From Pholis gunnellus (Eukaryota > Chordata > Actinopteri > Perciformes > Pholidae): a DNA stretch of 64,000 nucleotides. Location of the stretch: NCBI GenBank assembly GCA_910591455.2, contig OU342823.1, positions 18,933,219-18,997,218 of the forward strand, given 5' to 3'. Position numbers and translations under genes: made by a program. Positions 60,431-64,000 of the stretch are shown in pieces. Every line of letters starts with the position of its first letter. Position 1 is the stretch's first letter. Under the pieces are notes generated by a model. The model saw nothing but the letters and a program-made list of their open reading frames with translations. It was not told the origin of the DNA and made no database searches.

Positions 60431-60469
60431 ACCATCTTGGATTTTGGCCATCGACCATCTTGGATTTTG
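60431..60469 (+). repeat. 16-bp direct repeat pair
   Basis: ACCATCTTGGATTTTG occurs at 60431-60446 and 60454-60469, period 23. Confidence 0.9.
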
Positions 60470-60925
60470 CTACCATCAGTGACAAGCTAGGGTGGAGCTA
60501 AATAGCTACAACCCAACACTAAGCAAGGCATTTTTAAGTGACACTTTCATGAAATGACAACACACTTTGAAACAGTTGAAGTTAAGAAGAAAACTCATTC
60601 TACAGTAATCTGACCAAATCAAAACGATTCGTAGTTTCAGCTGATTGGTCATTGAAAACATATTTGTGAATATTTTTAGTTGTGACATTTTTAAACAAGC
60701 CAGCATGTTTCACACATTTTCCGATTGTTTATATCTGCTGTATTTCATGACTTTCATGAGCATGTTAAGCTGCTTAATGCAATGTTGTTATATTAACGAA
60801 GGGGCAAACCCACAGAAAGATTTCACCTCATTCAGCAGTTCCTCAAGGCTCTAAAGAGCATTTTAGCATCTTTTACTTCATTGTTTTGTTTTTGCACCCC
60901 ACAACTTTAGCATTATGTTTTTGGT

Positions 60926-61132
60926 TCACTCTCTATCTGCTGCCATCATCAGTTTCACTTTCAGCAGCAGGCAGTTATTTCTTAACATAAAAGCTCTGAG
61001 ATAGAGCCAGATATGTTCATCAGGAGTTGGTGCAGTCCAAAACAGAGCTTAAAGGAGAGTGACATGCGGACTTAACATTGGCCTCGTGGACACAAACACG
61101 ACTCCAGATCAATGCTACTGTGGCTGGTTGTC
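60926..61132 (+). repeat. Percomorph interspersed repeat
   Basis: Contains AGAGCCAGATATGTTCATCA, GGAGTTGGTGCAGTCCAAAA, CAGAGCTTAAAGGAGAGTGA and ACACGACTCCAGATCAATGC, a phrase set I associate with a repeat in many percomorph genomes. Confidence 0.65.
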
Positions 61133-61977
61133 TGCTGGATGTGTAATTAGGCCCCTATAATGTGATGATGTTTCAATGTTGTGATCAAACCCCCCAAGTG
61201 GCATAAAAATGAATCCGGTTTAAGCATAACAATGTTACAAAAGATCTGCTGGTCATAGAATGTTGTCACTGGGAACAATTCAAACATATGTGCACACTGT
61301 TTGAACGTGTGTGTTCCTGAAAGTGCAGTGCCACCAAAGATGGGGAATAAATTAGAAGAAATAGGACTCATATTCACACCGATTGCCACCTGAGTGCAGC
61401 TTGTTGTTTTATTTATTGTTTGCTAACCTTTCTCCAATAAACGTTTCTAATGAAATATCAAGAAAGCTGTTATAAGACACTGGAATAAGTCATTGACTCT
61501 GTAGATATTAAGCATCTCTAAATGAGAGCATCAGCAGCTCAATGATTACAAACACAAACATCAATATTCATTCTGGCGACTGCTTAGTGCTTAATAATGT
61601 CTCTCTGACAGAATCATTACCTCAGCTCGCCTGCAGAGGCAGTGCAGTCACTTCTTCTGACTTTTTGCCACCTGAAACTGCACTTTTTCAATTTCTACAC
61701 TTCTGTATTCCTGTACTCCAACCCCTTTGCCTTCAGCTCTTTCAATGGACTGATATATGGGCATTTTATTAAGAATAATATCTAGAGCTGTCATTGGCAA
61801 CCTCCTCTGGTCTGGCTGACATCATGTTCTTCATAAAAGTCATCACATTTGAAGCTTTTATTGGTACTAAATATCAGCTATCTACAGCTTTATCCCCCAA
61901 AATACTACAGTTAGGCCAACTGATACAGACTGAGTCCGACTCAAGTTGTCCCCCCCCAGCCACCACATTCACAATCA

Positions 61978-61978
<1 letters not shown>
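61133..61978. other. Upstream region, no gene seen
   Basis: No exon or repeat family recognised up to the CT microsatellite. Confidence 0.5.

Positions 61979-62054
<76 letters not shown>
61979..62054 (+). repeat. (CT)n microsatellite, about 76 bp
   Basis: Uninterrupted CT for roughly 38 units, the longest simple repeat in the window. It creates low-complexity ORFs on both strands that are not genes. Confidence 0.97.
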
Positions 62055-62058
<4 letters not shown>

Positions 62059-62755
62059 CCTCTCCCTCAGTCTGACGCATTACGTCGGAGGGAGGAAGGA
62101 GGATCGAGTGTCTACCGTTCCTCCCATCACCTGTGAAATTTCAGAGCCAGGCCACGGTGAAAGGGGGTATTGTGTCCCCCTGATGAGGAATGCCCTTGCG
62201 TCTCTCCTCAAAGAAAGGGCTTCATTTGGCCAGGAATTTGGAGGCATCTCGAGAAGTGTAGGGAGAGATTTTCTCGGGGGTGGGGATGGGAAGCTGAAGG
62301 CCTTCACGAGCCTGGTCAGGAGAAGGACAGGCCTTCCCTAGCTGGTACCCGATCTCTGTGATACTGATGGAGTTGCATTGGCTCAACAGAAACCTCTGGG
62401 GTAGAGGTGGAAATGTTTCCCCTTTGTGATCCCTTTAAATCTCTATCTATGATTAATGAACTATCTAACCATTTTCATGTCTAAGAAAGGTCAAGTAAAA
62501 TGGACGTTCATATTAGTCTTAAAACATGATACAATATGTGAACAGATTGAAGTTGAAGAGGGGAGCTAAGTAATACTTTGAAACGTCACACCCACAACTG
62601 CTGCAGCAGCTGTTCTTTCATATGGAAAGCCTGACACCTGCTGGTGAAAGACGACAACTAAACTTAATGTGCAGGGCTGGTTATTGCTGTTACACTATTA
62701 TTACATGGTGCAGAGCTTTATATTGCGTCACAGTCTGCTTTGTAGATGTTATTTA
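62055..62755. other. Upstream region, no gene seen
   Basis: Open frames across 62080-62340 continue from the CT repeat and carry no family features. Confidence 0.5.
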
Positions 62756-63085
62756 CTAGGGCTGTCACAATATCAGATTTTCACTCTATGATTATCAGGG
62801 CAAACATAATTCACAATAATGATATTATCGGGATAACTATAGACAATTTTTACAAAATAATAATATGTTATGCTAGCATAAAATAATGTTTGCTGTCAAA
62901 TACATCTTTGTTTATTGTACGTCTCGTCTCTTTTTTCAGGAAATAAATTACATTCAGAATAGTGAGGTAGAGTGAGGTAGAGAGAGAGTCTGTAACCAGA
63001 ACTGTAGAAAAGACGTGCTGGATTATTAACTTGACAATTATATGTGTATTATTAACATGATATTAATATTTCATTGTTTAACTGT
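62756..63085 (+). repeat. Interspersed repeat copy 2 (left end, TIR-like)
   Basis: Begins AGGGCTGTCACAATATCAGA, continues with TAATGATATTATCGGGATAA, and at 62911-63080 matches the repeat at 4467-4580. Together the two copies suggest a small element with inverted ends flanked by TA-rich DNA. Confidence 0.6.
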
Positions 63086-64000
63086 TACAAGTTAATCTGT
63101 GTGAGTGTAATACGAGCAGCTTATCGGTACTTGTAGTTCGGCACGTCAGACACCAGACCCTGGATTTCACAGCAGTCCCTTCGAGAGTCTCCTAACTTAT
63201 GATACTGCTGTTTTTTGGAAAGTATTACATGATACATGACTTTATAGTGTTTGATAACTAAGTATACATCAACAATACAGATACAGTTGACATAACTGAT
63301 CATAACTATGAATGTTCTTATTGAAACCTAAATAATATTGATAATACTTTATATTAATAACTAATTATTTAAGCTAGAGGGTTATCTTTAATGGGTTTTT
63401 TTAGTCTTTAACTTTATTTTTGTTTCTAACATTGACCACTGGAAGGCAGGCTTGCACTATTTTACATTGCAACTACACAGGGCTATGTGCGCATTCTCAA
63501 CCTGCAACACTGCCTCCATTTTTTCCCTCCATTTTTATCAAGCAATACTGATATACAAAAAAACATTTTAACAACAATGTGGTTGACACATTGCAACACA
63601 TGTTCAAGGTATATGAGCTTCTATCTAAATCAAAATTGAATAGCCTGATAGTAAAAGGACCAGTATTATAATACTCAGACACAGTTAAAATATTGGGTAA
63701 CCTTTTGACATTTTGGTATACATGTATTTCTATTTATCTTTGATATGACGAACGAGGCCTACATGAGTAAATTTAAAGAGCAGAGCTGTGGACTCTGTAT
63801 TGAAATTCCAAGTGTAATATGCCCTTTATATCAAGGCTGACATAAGGAAACGTGTTTATATTTGACTCGGCAGTCTCATTTAATTCTTCGGTACAAATGC
63901 AATTTGAAGATACGTTCAGTGACCAGAAGTCCCCATTGTAACTATCACTATTAAAAGCAGCCTTGCTTCAATGTGTGGAGTGTTTGGGAAAACTTCGTTA
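63086..64000. other. Right end of window, no gene seen
   Basis: AT-rich sequence without a supported feature on either strand. Confidence 0.5.

Noticed and set aside
61874..62341. Arg-Glu and Leu-Ser repeat ORFs on both strands
   Set aside because: Translations of the CT microsatellite, not genes.
1..64000. tRNA, rRNA, CRISPR arrays, viral genes
   Set aside because: No cloverleaf B-box, rRNA core, spaced-repeat array or viral reading frame was noticed on either strand.

Overview
The window is vertebrate genomic DNA, almost certainly from a percomorph (spiny-rayed) teleost. The reasons are a GT-AG intron-exon gene of vertebrate type, abundant CA/GT microsatellites, and several interspersed repeats that I recognise by eye from percomorph genomes (a TTAGC-rich family near 59.2 kb, families near 58.5, 61.0 and 62.8 kb, and a V-SINE/L2-type tail at 41.1 kb). 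No bacterial-type operon, CRISPR array, tRNA or rRNA was seen.

One gene dominates: the 5' half of a fibrillar collagen gene on the minus strand, from its start codon at 45369 down to exon 37 at 3495, continuing past the left edge. I identify it as col11a1 (collagen type XI alpha 1 chain). All 38 coding segments are resolved (exons 1-5, alternative exons 6A and 6B, exons 7-37), each with GT-AG borders and a continuous reading frame. With 6A they encode 958 residues: a signal peptide, a thrombospondin-N/laminin-G-like domain (exons 2-5), an acidic tyrosine-rich variable region (6A/6B, 7, 8), a minor triple helix (exons 10-12), a non-collagenous hinge (exons 13-14), and the first 411 residues of the major Gly-X-Y helix from exon 15, in 45-, 54- and one 108-bp exons. 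The rest of the helix and the C-propeptide lie outside. The teleost ohnolog (a or b) cannot be decided from sequence alone.

Layout: 1-3494 is intron 37 and holds an unexpected 254-residue coding-like stretch (619-1437) on the same strand. 3495-25226 is dense in collagen exons. 24.9-29.8 kb is the alternatively spliced variable region. 29.8-45.3 kb has long introns separating exons 1-5. 45.4-64 kb is upstream DNA with the presumed promoter, many old repeats, a large CT microsatellite and no gene I can support.

The points most worth a second look are the conserved acidic/basic 6A/6B exon pair with a CU-repeat polypyrimidine tract and a furin-like RKKR at the start of 6B, the unexplained ORF pair in intron 37, a perfect 17-bp hairpin in intron 11, and a TIR-like repeat family present twice in the window. 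I found no convincing undescribed multi-gene system.
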